A DNA stretch of 64,000 nt, from the NCBI GenBank assembly GCA_038002745.1, contig JBBODD010000001.1:1364001-1428000 (forward strand), in the 5' to 3' direction. A program made the position numbers and the translations under genes. This DNA comes from Bacillus sp. FSL H8-0547 (GTDB taxonomy: Bacteria > Bacillota > Bacilli > Bacillales > Bacillaceae). This document shows, in pieces, positions 48,333 through 57,097 of this stretch; position 1 is the first letter of the stretch; the number at the start of each line of letters is the position of its first letter. Under the pieces are notes generated by a model. That model worked only from the letters and a program-made list of their open reading frames with translations. It was not told the origin of the DNA and searched no databases.

Positions 48333-48608
48333 TCATTCAGCGCTAGCTTTTTCCAGCACTTTTTGGAATTCTTTTTCTTCTTCATCAGACATGCCTTCAA
48401 AAATGACTTTTTCAATATTTTCATGATTGAAAACATATGTATACTCGGGAGATATATAGCCCTCGGGATATGGAACGGCTAGGTAATCATACATTTTCCC
48501 ATTCCGCTCATCATCTGTAACCAGGATTTGTTTTCTTCCGTGAATCATTAACTTTATATTTCCACCGATTAAAGTTACAACAGTTCCAATAGGTAAGAAA
48601 ATAGCCAT
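48333..48608 (-). CDS. DUF4176 type VII secretion-associated protein
   Basis: 91 residues from ATG 48608 (AAAGGG upstream). Family marks: FLPIGTVVTLIGGNIKLMIH, then GRKQI, YDYLAVPYPEGYISPEYTYV, and FNHENIEKVIFEGMSDEEE. DUF4176 proteins are encoded in LXG toxin and type VII loci of Bacillaceae and streptococci; the role is unknown. It lies 18 bases after the immunity-like gene. Confidence 0.83.
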   Translation of the reverse strand: MAIFLPIGTVVTLIGGNIKLMIHGRKQILVTDDERNGKMYDYLAVPYPEGYISPEYTYVFNHENIEKVIFEGMSDEEEKEFQKVLEKASAE

Positions 48609-48626
48609 TTGCACAATCCCTTTCAA

Positions 48627-49313
48627 CTAATTATTCTTTAATAGGTGAACATTATTTTTAATAAATAAATACTTATGTAACGATTTTGTGAAAATTATTA
48701 TGAACAACAGCGTCAAAATAGCATAAACAATCATCATTATCATCAAAACAATTTCTTTATTAAGATCCATAATAAATTGTGAGATGATATAAGCTCCAGG
48801 TATTGAAATTGAGAATAAGTAAGATTGCCATGGAGGGATAAGTTTCTTTTCTTCTCGTTTAAAGATTCCGTATTTGACTAATTGCTTGTAGAAAAACCAC
48901 ACTATTGTAAAAATAAAAAGCAAAATCATGAATAAGTAATAGCCAGTAGCGTCAATCCCCGCTAACCACGCATACATTAAGGACAACAAGAAAAAGCAAA
49001 TGGCCCCAGCAATACCACTAAAACAATAGAATAATAAAGTTTCATGACGTGTTTTTTCTGACTTTCTAATCAATAACGCAATAGACCAAAGGTTAATTAT
49101 AATAACTAAAGGAATCGTTATGTAAAGAAAGATTTTGACCTCTGAAAACAGCATTGGTATAAGGAATATTAAATCTATTAGTAAAAAAGTTATGGTACTT
49201 GTCATAAATTTCACCTGATTTACAGGAAAAAAATCTAGTTGCATTTGCGTATCAATAGGTAACTGATTTCTTCTATATTTAGTATCAATTTTTAATAGAC
49301 TAATCATTTTCAT
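48627..49313 (-). CDS. Polytopic membrane protein, putative LXG immunity protein
   Basis: About 228 residues, six predicted membrane helices (FMTSTITFLLIDLIFLIPML, FLYITIPLVIIINLWSIALL, ETLLFYCFSGIAGAICFFLL and three more), with a short cytoplasmic N-terminus. It overlaps the end of the LXG gene by 14 bases, the usual position of the immunity gene. A membrane immunity protein suits a toxin with a hydrophobic glycine-rich C-terminus. The start is uncertain (TTG 49325 or ATG 49313). AT-rich codon use compared with flanking housekeeping genes. Confidence 0.65.
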   Translation of the reverse strand: MKMISLLKIDTKYRRNQLPIDTQMQLDFFPVNQVKFMTSTITFLLIDLIFLIPMLFSEVKIFLYITIPLVIIINLWSIALLIRKSEKTRHETLLFYCFSGIAGAICFFLLSLMYAWLAGIDATGYYLFMILLFIFTIVWFFYKQLVKYGIFKREEKKLIPPWQSYLFSISIPGAYIISQFIMDLNKEIVLMIMMIVYAILTLLFIIIFTKSLHKYLFIKNNVHLLKNN

Positions 49314-50649
49314 TTTTTTTCTCAAACCACCCTATAGCTGTGTCTATTCCTTTTTCTACTTCTACCTTCAGCTTATCAGATATCGATTCTTCATCCTTAC
49401 CGAATCTCAATCCATCCAACGCATAACTTATTCCTACTGTTCCACCAGTGCCAATACCTGCTGCTAAAAGAATTGACGCACCGAAGCTTACTGAAAGTGC
49501 TGAAACAGCCGCACCGCCAGCAAGTGTTACAACTCCAACACCAGTATCAACTACTGCATCTCCTACTATTTTGGTAACAGGTTCATGATTTTGAATATTA
49601 ATATAGATATTTTCTGCTGTGGTTACAACTATTCCAGCAACTCCTATTTTGTTTTTAATAGACTCTTTTATTGCTACCGCTGGCTTAATATGCTCTGCTA
49701 TGTTAGTTAAATTTCCTAATTTAATTTGACTATCAATATATTTCTTGTCAAATATTTTCAAGGAATTTGTTTTTAATCCAATTTTCTCTCCACCATGAAT
49801 AAGATATTTATCTCCAACCAATTTAATACTAAAATCATTTCTTACAACTGCATAAGCTGTTTGGAACATTGCAACTCCATCAGTTACTGATCCGAATAAA
49901 CTTCCAGCTGACGAAATAGGAACAGTCACATCAAGTAATATTCCTGTATTTCCAACAGGAAGCGCAGTCCAATCCTTCTCACTAATCATATCCTGCAATT
50001 TATTATAACTCTTCATTTCCTGCAGTTGCTGAATATTGAAATCACTAACAGACATCTTATTACTGCTGAACATCCCTTTCATTTCTTGGGCATATTTTTT
50101 TAAAGCAGCAATATTCTGTTCAATACCTTCCAGTTCTTTTAACTGTTCCTGATCCATCTCGTTAAGCTCTTCTGTTATCTTTTTAACTCGCTTTTTGGTT
50201 GATTGGATTCCATCTATCACTTTATCATCGTTTAAAGGATTTATCGAGGTAATGTCTTGAATGTGTGATAAGACTTTATTAACTTCATCCGTTAGTCCTA
50301 TTGTAGTATCCTGTATTTTATTCAAACCCTCTATTAAATCCTGTTCCAAGAATGATTCCCTGATGAACCCTTTTTTCTCTGGTTCTACCGAACGTATGGC
50401 ATCTGACATTGACTTCAATGCTCGCCTATATTCTACTAGAGTCTGTTCATAAAATAGTAAAAACGGAATATGACATTCCTGATAGAAAGCACGAATAGCA
50501 TCCGGGCCATTCCCCTTAAAAGAATCGCCTAAAGATAAAAAGGAATGAAGAGATTCTGCCAGCTTTTTTATTTCATCATTATGCTTATCAATACTTTTAA
50601 TGGTGGCACTAATTCCATCCTGGAAGGAATTCACGTCCAAAACTTTCAT
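49300..50649 (-). CDS. LXG-domain polymorphic toxin with glycine-rich C-terminus
   Basis: 449 residues. The N-terminal about 210 residues are the helical LXG secretion domain (MKVLDVNSFQDGISATIKSI, LGDSFKGNGPDAIRAFYQEC). A linker around 210-330 follows. Residues about 370-420 form a hydrophobic glycine/alanine stretch (GVGVVTLAGGAAVSALSVSF, GASILLAAGIGTGGTVGISY) that could insert in membranes, then a charged end (IGWFEKKNEND). No nuclease or NADase motif was seen. Secreted through a type VII system encoded elsewhere; antibacterial action is inferred. Two partner genes precede it and an immunity-like gene overlaps its end. Confidence 0.8.
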   Translation of the reverse strand: MKVLDVNSFQDGISATIKSIDKHNDEIKKLAESLHSFLSLGDSFKGNGPDAIRAFYQECHIPFLLFYEQTLVEYRRALKSMSDAIRSVEPEKKGFIRESFLEQDLIEGLNKIQDTTIGLTDEVNKVLSHIQDITSINPLNDDKVIDGIQSTKKRVKKITEELNEMDQEQLKELEGIEQNIAALKKYAQEMKGMFSSNKMSVSDFNIQQLQEMKSYNKLQDMISEKDWTALPVGNTGILLDVTVPISSAGSLFGSVTDGVAMFQTAYAVVRNDFSIKLVGDKYLIHGGEKIGLKTNSLKIFDKKYIDSQIKLGNLTNIAEHIKPAVAIKESIKNKIGVAGIVVTTAENIYINIQNHEPVTKIVGDAVVDTGVGVVTLAGGAAVSALSVSFGASILLAAGIGTGGTVGISYALDGLRFGKDEESISDKLKVEVEKGIDTAIGWFEKKNEND

Positions 50650-50668
50650 CAGTCAAACTCTCCCATCC

Positions 50669-50938
50669 TTATTTTAGCGAAGCTGCAGTATTTTTATCTG
50701 CTTCATTCATACTTTCAACCGACTGTTTAGTTAATTGAATATTCACTTTCAACAATGTTTTATATTCTTCAGTTAAAAGAACTAATTGTTTGTTAAGCTC
50801 ATCCAGCTTCTTCGCAGAGGCTAAAATATTTTCTCCATCCAAAACCTCAAGATTCATATCTAACAAACTCGCTGATGCTTTCATATCTTCTAAAGATTGC
50901 TCTACCTCTGAATAATTAATTTTAATTTCTTTTTCCAT
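50669..50938 (-). CDS. DUF5344 (YwqI-like) LXG partner protein
   Basis: 89 residues, WXG100-like size, helical: MEKEIKINYSEVEQSLEDMK, then ILASAKKLDELNKQLVLLTE. It is the same family as the orphan at 1327-1587. It should bind the LXG domain of the next gene, from family knowledge. GGGGATG lies before the ATG; the LXG gene follows after 19 bases. Confidence 0.75.
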   Translation of the reverse strand: MEKEIKINYSEVEQSLEDMKASASLLDMNLEVLDGENILASAKKLDELNKQLVLLTEEYKTLLKVNIQLTKQSVESMNEADKNTAASLK

Positions 50939-50952
50939 TATTTCATCCCCGA

Positions 50953-51312
50953 TTAATCATTTTTAGCTTTTTCTTCTGCTTCGAGTGCAGCTATTTGATT
51001 CTTCAGTTCTTCTATCTCCTCTTCGATTTTATTTATATAATATTCCACCATACTTATCCCTTGTACTAATTGTTCGTCCTTCAGCTCCCTGTATGCTTGG
51101 AAGACTTCATATTCTCTGTGTCTCTCAAATCCGTTAGCATTCATTCCATGGAATGTGTTCGCAGAAAGAGACGGCTCCATACAAAGGCTTTCATTAGAAC
51201 TAAAATCTTCATATAGGGATAACAGTTTAGCTCCAGCAGTCTTGAGGTCCGAGAGTTCTTGTTCTTTTTTATGAATTTTTTCATACAAACCCGAAAGCGA
51301 TTGCCCAAACAC
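50953..51312 (-). CDS. DUF5082 (YwqH-like) LXG partner protein
   Basis: 119 residues, helical with a C-terminal coiled coil (KIEEEIEELKNQIAALEAEE). The N-terminal SLSGLYEKIHKKEQELSDLK is the DUF5082 pattern. The start is set to GTG 51312, since GTGGGG lies about eight bases upstream; a TTG at 51333 has no ribosome-binding site. First gene of the LXG cassette. Confidence 0.7.
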   Translation of the reverse strand: MFGQSLSGLYEKIHKKEQELSDLKTAGAKLLSLYEDFSSNESLCMEPSLSANTFHGMNANGFERHREYEVFQAYRELKDEQLVQGISMVEYYINKIEEEIEELKNQIAALEAEEKAKND

Positions 51313-51579
51313 TTTACATACCCCACTTATCAATACAAATTTCTATAATCTATTAAAACACACCACATATCTCAATACCCAGTTTTTTCTTGTTTTAATA
51401 ACAAATTAAGACTTTTTTCACAGACATATATATTTTTTTCTAAATGCAGTAATGGCAGAGAATTATGTAACTGTCACAATCACTCAATATCCGTCTTTTT
51501 ATGAGCTTATCCCATACATACTCCTCTACAAACACGACAACCTAAAGGTAAGGTTATTTAAGACGGAGGTCTACGTTTA

Positions 51580-52476
51580 GTGAAAAAAACAGCAATCCTG
51601 CTAATCCTTTCTCTCGCTTTCATGCTATTGCCAAGCACAATCATCAAGCCCATTTCAGCAGCGCTATCCGAAACAGCGATGCGGCTAATGACCTACAACG
51701 TCCGGTATCTGAACAGCTCCGATCCTTCTCCTCATACATGGGCAGAGAGGCTTCCTGCCATTGTGAAGCTAATTCAAAAGGAAAAGCCGGATATAATTGG
51801 TACGCAGGAAGCTGTGTATCAGCAAATCCAGGTCCTTGATGCATCTCTGCCGGAGTACAACTGGGTTGGGATTGGAAGGGAAGGCGGAAGCAGCGGGGAA
51901 TATACAGCCATCTTCTACAGAACTGACCGGTATGAACTGCTTGAGTACAATTACTTCTGGCTATCGGACACTCCGGAGACGGTTGGATCAAAGAATTGGG
52001 GCAATGTCATTTCGCGGATGGTGACGTGGGCAAAATTCTCAGACCGGAAAACAAATCAGTCCTTCTACGTAGTAAATACTCATTTCGACCATGTCTCGGC
52101 AGAAGCTAGGGAAAAAAGCGCCGCATTGATTCTGGAGAAGATCAGGAATTTTGATCCCGCTCTTCCTGTTCTGATGACCGGAGATTTCAATGTGGCTCCT
52201 GGCAGTCCACCTTATCAGGTTCTGACACAGGAGGGTGCATTAAAGGATTTATGGAAGACGGCAGCTATGCGCATTAATGAAAACCTCGGGACCTTTAACC
52301 GTTTTAAAGATCCGACAGGCGAGGGTCCAAAGCGCCGCATTGACTGGATTTTGACTAAGGGGAATGTTCTTGCTGACTCTGTAAAAATAGTGAATGATCA
52401 TGAGAATGGACAATTTCCGAGTGATCATTTTCCGGTTGTGGCGGATATAAAGATAGTGTTTAGAGTAAATGATTAA
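51580..52476 (+). CDS. Secreted endonuclease/exonuclease/phosphatase family protein
   Basis: 298 residues, GTG start with GGAGG ten bases upstream. Signal peptide MKKTAILLILSLAFMLLPST (cleavage near ISA). The EEP fold is shown by LMTYNVRYLN, IIGTQEA (catalytic Glu), VVNTHFDHVS, LMTGDFNVAPGS (Asp, Asn) and the final SDHFPV (catalytic Asp-His). Members include nucleases, sphingomyelinases and phosphodiesterases; the short stretch SSDPSPHTWAERLPAIVKLI resembles the Bacillus and Bacteroides group of unknown substrate. It lies next to pst genes, so phosphate scavenging is a possible role. Confidence 0.88.
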   Translation: MKKTAILLILSLAFMLLPSTIIKPISAALSETAMRLMTYNVRYLNSSDPSPHTWAERLPAIVKLIQKEKPDIIGTQEAVYQQIQVLDASLPEYNWVGIGREGGSSGEYTAIFYRTDRYELLEYNYFWLSDTPETVGSKNWGNVISRMVTWAKFSDRKTNQSFYVVNTHFDHVSAEAREKSAALILEKIRNFDPALPVLMTGDFNVAPGSPPYQVLTQEGALKDLWKTAAMRINENLGTFNRFKDPTGEGPKRRIDWILTKGNVLADSVKIVNDHENGQFPSDHFPVVADIKIVFRVND

Positions 52477-52567
52477 CGGATTGATGAAATGAGCGCTGCA
52501 TCCCTGCGGAAGATGCCGCCCATTTTCTATAAAAAACCTGCGCACACATACTGGCTTAATCCATAAT

Positions 52568-52597
52568 AAAGAACGCCACATTGTGACGTTCTTTTTT
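52568..52597. terminator. Terminator of the pst operon
   Basis: AAAGAACGCCACA (52568-52580) and TGTGACGTTCTTT (52582-52594), one mismatch, T-rich both ways; it can serve both converging genes. Confidence 0.85.
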
Positions 52598-52636
52598 CTT
52601 AGATAATAACCGCATACTGTTTGTGCTCTGCGAAAG

Positions 52637-53455
52637 TTAACCGAATCTGCCGGTAATATAATCCTCTGTTCTTTTATCCTTTGGTACAGAAAAGATTTTA
52701 TCTGTTTCATCACTCTCAACAATTTCCCCATTAAGGAAAAATGCGGTCTTGTCAGACACGCGTGCAGCCTGCTGCATGTTATGAGTGACAATTACGATAG
52801 TGTAGTCTTTTTTCATGTTTGCAATCAATTCTTCTACTTTTAAAGTTGAGATTGGGTCTAAAGCAGAAGTTGGCTCGTCCATTAAAATAATGTCCGGCTT
52901 CATGGCAATTGCACGTGCTATACAAATACGCTGCTGCTGACCGCCTGACAGTCCGAGTGCAGAGGTTTTCAGGCGGTCCTTGACTTCGTCCCAAATGGCT
53001 GCACCGCGCAAGCTTTCTTCAACAATGCCGTTCAATGTTTTTTTATTTTTAATTCCCTGCATCCTCGGGCCGTATGCCACATTATCGTAAATACTCATAG
53101 GAAACAGGTTTGCTTTTTGAAACACCATACCTACTTTTGTTCTGAGTTTGATTACATCATTCGATTGATAGATATTTTCTCCATCAATGAAAATGTCTCC
53201 GCTCAGCTTAACACCGTCAATCAAATCATTCATTCGGTTTAATGTACGTAAAAACGTCGACTTTCCGCATCCTGAAGGACCAATTAAGGCGGTAACCTCT
53301 TTTTCCTGAATATCCATTGAAACGGTATAAAGGGCCTGTTTTTCTCCGTAGAACAAATTTAAATCTCTTACACTGATTTTCGTATTCTTCCCGGCAGCCT
53401 GTTTCATCTCTGAGCCAGTGTTTTCATTATTGGGTTTAGTTATTGTGTTTTTCAT
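52637..53455 (-). CDS. pstB: Phosphate ABC transporter ATPase
   Basis: 272 residues. Walker [21 protein letters not shown], the PstB-specific [20 protein letters not shown], signature [16 protein letters not shown], Walker [17 protein letters not shown] and His in [15 protein letters not shown]. It energises high-affinity phosphate uptake. The start is ATG 53455 (GAGGTG seven bases upstream). Last gene of pstSCAB; only one pstB is present and no phoU follows. Confidence 0.95.
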   Translation of the reverse strand: MKNTITKPNNENTGSEMKQAAGKNTKISVRDLNLFYGEKQALYTVSMDIQEKEVTALIGPSGCGKSTFLRTLNRMNDLIDGVKLSGDIFIDGENIYQSNDVIKLRTKVGMVFQKANLFPMSIYDNVAYGPRMQGIKNKKTLNGIVEESLRGAAIWDEVKDRLKTSALGLSGGQQQRICIARAIAMKPDIILMDEPTSALDPISTLKVEELIANMKKDYTIVIVTHNMQQAARVSDKTAFFLNGEIVESDETDKIFSVPKDKRTEDYITGRFG

Positions 53456-53470
53456 TATCAAACACCTCTT

Positions 53471-54295
53471 TTAATAGTCAGCTTTGTTTAACTTTTTTGA
53501 TATAGCCGTCGCCGAAAGGTTTAAAACCAGTATGATGACGATCAGGACAATCCCTACTGCAGCAGCAAGTTCGATGTCTCCGGCTTCCTGCGTAACTAGA
53601 TAGGAATGAACAGTTAATGTTCTGGCCGAAGAGAAGACACTCTCTGGTATGGCTGCAACCGTACCAGCCGTTAAAAAGATGGCAGCTGATTCTCCGACAA
53701 TCCTCCCAATGGAAAGAATAATCCCGGCCAATATTCCAGGTATCGCACTTGGTAAAATCACTTTATATAATGTCTGCAGCTTCGTCGTTCCCAGTGCAAG
53801 AGACCCTTCACGATAGGAACGAGGCACTGTTTTTAACGATTCTTCTGTTGTTCGGATAATGACAGGCAAGATGATAATGGTCAATGTAAGAGAGGCAGCG
53901 ATAATTGACATACCTAACTTCAACGTAGTGACAAAGAATACCGCTCCAAACAATCCATAAATAATGGAGGGGATTCCGGTTAAACTTTCCGTCGCAAATC
54001 GAATCAGCCTGACAAGCCGTCCTTGCTTGGCATATTCCTGCAAGTACACAGCCGCCAGTATACCGATCGGGGTTGCAATGACTAATGAGATGACAATCGT
54101 ATAAATGGTTGTCACAATCATCGGCCAAATGCCGCCGTCTCCTGATGGAGAATAATCGCTGAAGATAAAATCAAATGTAATCAGCCGGTATCCCTTATAA
54201 AAAATATATCCAACGATCGTGACGAGAACGGCAACTGTTAAAAAAGCTGAAAACCAAAGAAGTCCGCGCAGTATAGTATCTTTAATCTTTCTCAA
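53471..54295 (-). CDS. pstA: Phosphate ABC transporter permease PstA
   Basis: 274 residues, six membrane helices, with the permease loop TVPRSYREGSLALGTTKLQT. The TTG at 54295 is preferred, with AAAGGCGG before it; it lies one base after the pstC stop. The longer frame to 54334 would overlap pstC and lacks a site. Confidence 0.92.
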   Translation of the reverse strand: MRKIKDTILRGLLWFSAFLTVAVLVTIVGYIFYKGYRLITFDFIFSDYSPSGDGGIWPMIVTTIYTIVISLVIATPIGILAAVYLQEYAKQGRLVRLIRFATESLTGIPSIIYGLFGAVFFVTTLKLGMSIIAASLTLTIIILPVIIRTTEESLKTVPRSYREGSLALGTTKLQTLYKVILPSAIPGILAGIILSIGRIVGESAAIFLTAGTVAAIPESVFSSARTLTVHSYLVTQEAGDIELAAAVGIVLIVIILVLNLSATAISKKLNKADY

Positions 54296-54296
54296 C

Positions 54297-55211
54297 TTAA
54301 TTACCGCCTTTCGAACTGATTTTTGCCAGGACAAAATTCAGTAATAAGATAAAGGAGAATAACACAATCCCTGTCGCAAACAGCATTTCCTGATGTGTCC
54401 CTGCTGCATAGCCCATTTCCAGCGCAATGTTTGTCGTTAATGGACGTACACTGTCTGTTAGACTGGTTGGAATAATAAGACTATTACCTGCTACTAAGAT
54501 AACAGCCATCGTCTCGCCGATTGCCCGGCCCATGCCCAGCACAATTGCGGTCATGATGCCCGATTTAGCTGCAGGTACAATCACTTTAAAGATCGTGCCA
54601 ATTTGAGATGCACCTAATGCCAGCGAACCTTCGCGATATGTTTTCGGAACAGCTCTCAGGGCAGTCTCTGATACTGTAACAACTGTAGGCAGCATCATAA
54701 TTGCCAGCACAAGAATAACAGCCAGTAAGTTTTGTCCCTTTGGGAGATCCAAATTCGTCTGTAAAAAAGGAACAATAACAGCCAGTCCGAAAACGCCATA
54801 TAATACAGATGGAATACCTGCAAGCAGCTGAACAGCAGGCGAAATAAATTTCGCTAAACTCTTTGGCGCAATTTCAGCTAAAAAAATCGCCGTAAACAGC
54901 GCTACAGGAACTCCTATAATTAAAGCACCTGCGGTAGCAAATACCGATGCCACAATCATTGGGAAAATCCCGAATTTGTCTTCACTTGGAACCCAATCCA
55001 CTCCGAAAAGGAAATTAAAAAAGCTGTACCCCTCTGCTATAAATGGATGGAATCCTTTGTAAAAGACAAATCCAATGATTAAAACTAAACTGATTACAGA
55101 GAGAAGGGCACAAAACAGAAAGATTCTCCCTGATAATTTTTCAAGCATATATTTTCTTTTATTTGATTTTTGAATTTCATTGGTTTGTTTCTCTATAGAC
55201 GGGCTTGACAT
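54297..55211 (-). CDS. pstC: Phosphate ABC transporter permease PstC
   Basis: 304 residues, six membrane helices, with the permease loop AVPKTYREGSLALGASQIGT and the PstC-type stretch GVDWVPSEDKFGIFPMIVAS. GGAGG lies eight bases before the ATG. Partner of pstA, with which it is translationally coupled. Confidence 0.93.
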   Translation of the reverse strand: MSSPSIEKQTNEIQKSNKRKYMLEKLSGRIFLFCALLSVISLVLIIGFVFYKGFHPFIAEGYSFFNFLFGVDWVPSEDKFGIFPMIVASVFATAGALIIGVPVALFTAIFLAEIAPKSLAKFISPAVQLLAGIPSVLYGVFGLAVIVPFLQTNLDLPKGQNLLAVILVLAIMMLPTVVTVSETALRAVPKTYREGSLALGASQIGTIFKVIVPAAKSGIMTAIVLGMGRAIGETMAVILVAGNSLIIPTSLTDSVRPLTTNIALEMGYAAGTHQEMLFATGIVLFSFILLLNFVLAKISSKGGN

Positions 55212-55261
55212 TCATCATTCCTCCATGATTGCTTTCACGATGGCGTGTATTACACCATTAG

Positions 55262-56095
55262 TTATTTTAAAGGGATAACTCCTGCTTCCGATGCAATTTT
55301 TTGTCCTTCTGGACTTAAAATATAATCAATAAACTGCTGTCCCTCATCACTTAAATTTTCATCCTTGTAGACAAATAAGAACGGGCGGGACAGGCTGTAT
55401 TTCTGCTGCAGAACATTTTCCGCTGTAGGCTCCACACCATTAACTTTCATAGTGGAAACAGATTCATCAATGTATTCGAATGAAACAAATCCTACTGCAT
55501 GTTTATTAGTCGCAACAGTTGTTTTGATATTGCCGTTTCCGCTCGCAACAATTGAACTCCTGACTAACTCCCCTGATGAATAGCCCACTATTTCCTGGAA
55601 AGCATCACGGGAACCTGAGCCATCCTCCCTTGAAACAACGACGATCTCCATGTCATCTCCGCCAAGCTCGCTCCAGTTTGTAATCTCACCCGTGAAAATC
55701 TGTTTAACCTGATCCATTGTAAGATTCTTTACTTTGTTGCTTGGATGAGTAACAACTACAATGCCATCATAAGCGATAATGCTCTCCGTTAAGCCATTCG
55801 CTTTTTCGTCCTCTTTTAAATCACGGGAAGACATTCCAATCTCTGACACACCATTTGTCGCATTTGTTATTCCAGCAGAAGAGCCTATTTGATTAATTTC
55901 TATATTTAAATCACTTTGTTTTTCAAATTTATCTGCTAATTTTTCAGCTAAAGGTCCAACAGATGTTGATCCTGAAATGGATAGAGTATATTTATTACCG
56001 TTTGAGGATTCTTCATCAGAACCTCCGCATGCCGATAAAATAACGGTCAGGGAAAGCACCAGAAATCCTATCGTTGTTCTTCTTATAAAGTTCAT
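55262..56095 (-). CDS. pstS: Phosphate-binding lipoprotein PstS
   Basis: 277 residues. ATG 56095 with GGAGG upstream, lipoprotein signal ending in LSACGG. The phosphate-binding segments are SISGSTSVGPLAEKLADKFE, GSSAGITNATNG and REDGSGSRDAFQEI. It captures phosphate outside the membrane and delivers it to PstCA. Its upstream region carries a strong Pho box. Confidence 0.95.
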   Translation of the reverse strand: MNFIRRTTIGFLVLSLTVILSACGGSDEESSNGNKYTLSISGSTSVGPLAEKLADKFEKQSDLNIEINQIGSSAGITNATNGVSEIGMSSRDLKEDEKANGLTESIIAYDGIVVVTHPSNKVKNLTMDQVKQIFTGEITNWSELGGDDMEIVVVSREDGSGSRDAFQEIVGYSSGELVRSSIVASGNGNIKTTVATNKHAVGFVSFEYIDESVSTMKVNGVEPTAENVLQQKYSLSRPFLFVYKDENLSDEGQQFIDYILSPEGQKIASEAGVIPLK

Positions 56096-56147
56096 TTCTA
56101 AACCTCCAAGATAATCTATTGGCAACTTCTCTAGATTAAATCCAGAA

Positions 56148-56225
56148 TGTAAATAAACAATTAAGCCATTGTAAAGGTTTTGTAAATTCGTGAATTTAAC
56201 GTAAATATTATGTAAACAATGTTAA
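56148..56225 (-). promoter_or_regulatory. PhoP binding region (Pho boxes) of pst
   Basis: On the minus strand TT(T/A)A(C/T)(A/T) hexamers repeat at exact 11-bp steps: TTTACA 56181-56186, TTTACA 56170-56175, TTAATT 56159-56164, TTTACA 56148-56153. A further pair lies upstream, TTTACA 56211-56216 and TTTACG 56200-56205, also 11 bp apart. This matches the PhoP consensus of TT(A/T)ACA direct repeats with 5-base spacers. Confidence 0.85.
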
Positions 56226-56299
56226 AAGTTACCTTTACTTACGTTAAAAAATTATACCCGTTCGAGAAGATACATGAATCTGTAAAATAAATCCAAAGG

Positions 56300-56338
56300 A
56301 AAGAAGAGCATGTTTTCAGTGAAAACTTGCTCTTCTTT
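56300..56338 (-). terminator. Terminator of the VWA gene
   Basis: AAAGAAGAGCATGTTTTC (56300-56317), AGT loop, GAAAACTTGCTCTTCTTT (56321-56338), one mismatch, shortly after the stop at 56367. Confidence 0.9.
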
Positions 56339-56366
56339 CCTTTTATAGGTCCTTCTCACATGCCAG

Positions 56367-57005
56367 TTAACGCTTTTGAAAAGCTATAGCCCCCGGCATC
56401 TTGTTATACTTTTTAAAGGCTGAATCTATCCTGATCTGATTCACAGATTGACAAACAACTTCATACATTTCCTTCATTCCGACCTCCGATGCTTCAAAAG
56501 AATACGCATTGTCGCTTCTAATCCCAATATTCTCAGCTTCTTTTGCAACATCTATGTTCGCTCCCATAAAAATGAATTCCCAGCTGTATTTTTCCTGCTG
56601 ATGCTTGATGAGTTCATGGACTTTATCATATGAGAATTCTTTACTGGCATTTTCCTGTCCATCCGTTGTAATGACAAAAATCACTTTGCCGGGACGCTGT
56701 TCTTGTGAAGTCTTCGAAAGTCTGCGGCCCACATCGGTAATTGTTTTTCCAATAGCATCTAAAAGAGCCGTCAGCCCTCTGACATAGTAATCTTCCACAG
56801 TCAGTTTAACGGACTTTGCATCTTCCCCCTTCCAGAGCACTTCATATTCATCATCGAATAATACAGCGGTAAGCACTGTATCTCCTTCATGCCAGCACTG
56901 GTTTTCAACAAAAGAGTTGAACCCTCCAATAACATCCTGTTCTAACCCGCCCATTGATCCGCTGCGGTCCAGCAGAAAGACAATTTCAGTTAACTTATGA
57001 TTCAT
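56367..57005 (-). CDS. VWA-domain protein (TerY-like)
   Basis: 212 residues, a single von Willebrand A domain. The MIDAS metal site is FLLDRSGSMGGLEQDVIGGF (D-x-S-x-S), with the Thr in RGLTALLDAI and Asp in VITTDGQENASKEF. No membrane segment. The start is ATG 57005 (GGAGG nine bases upstream; another ATG six bases earlier). VWA proteins of this size are often paired with small regulatory or kinase genes in stress or defence clusters. The gene diverges from an HTH gene over a shared palindrome. Confidence 0.85.
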   Translation of the reverse strand: MNHKLTEIVFLLDRSGSMGGLEQDVIGGFNSFVENQCWHEGDTVLTAVLFDDEYEVLWKGEDAKSVKLTVEDYYVRGLTALLDAIGKTITDVGRRLSKTSQEQRPGKVIFVITTDGQENASKEFSYDKVHELIKHQQEKYSWEFIFMGANIDVAKEAENIGIRSDNAYSFEASEVGMKEMYEVVCQSVNQIRIDSAFKKYNKMPGAIAFQKR

Positions 57006-57064
57006 GTTCATCAGCCTCCATACATATTCATGATATAATCTTAACAAGAAATATCCATATTATG

Positions 57065-57081
57065 GTCGCTTTGAAAGCGAC
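57065..57081. promoter_or_regulatory. Palindromic operator between the divergent VWA and HTH genes
   Basis: GTCGCTTT-G-AAAGCGAC, a 17-base perfect palindrome, 60 bases from the VWA start and 17 bases before the HTH start. It is a likely binding site of the HTH protein; no T run, so not a terminator. Confidence 0.6.
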
Positions 57082-57097
57082 ATTTGGAGGCGGTCAT

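Noticed and set aside
52249-52791. 180-residue minus-strand ORF across the end of the EEP gene and pstB
   Set aside because: It is antisense to the EEP gene, runs through the terminator and into pstB in another frame.
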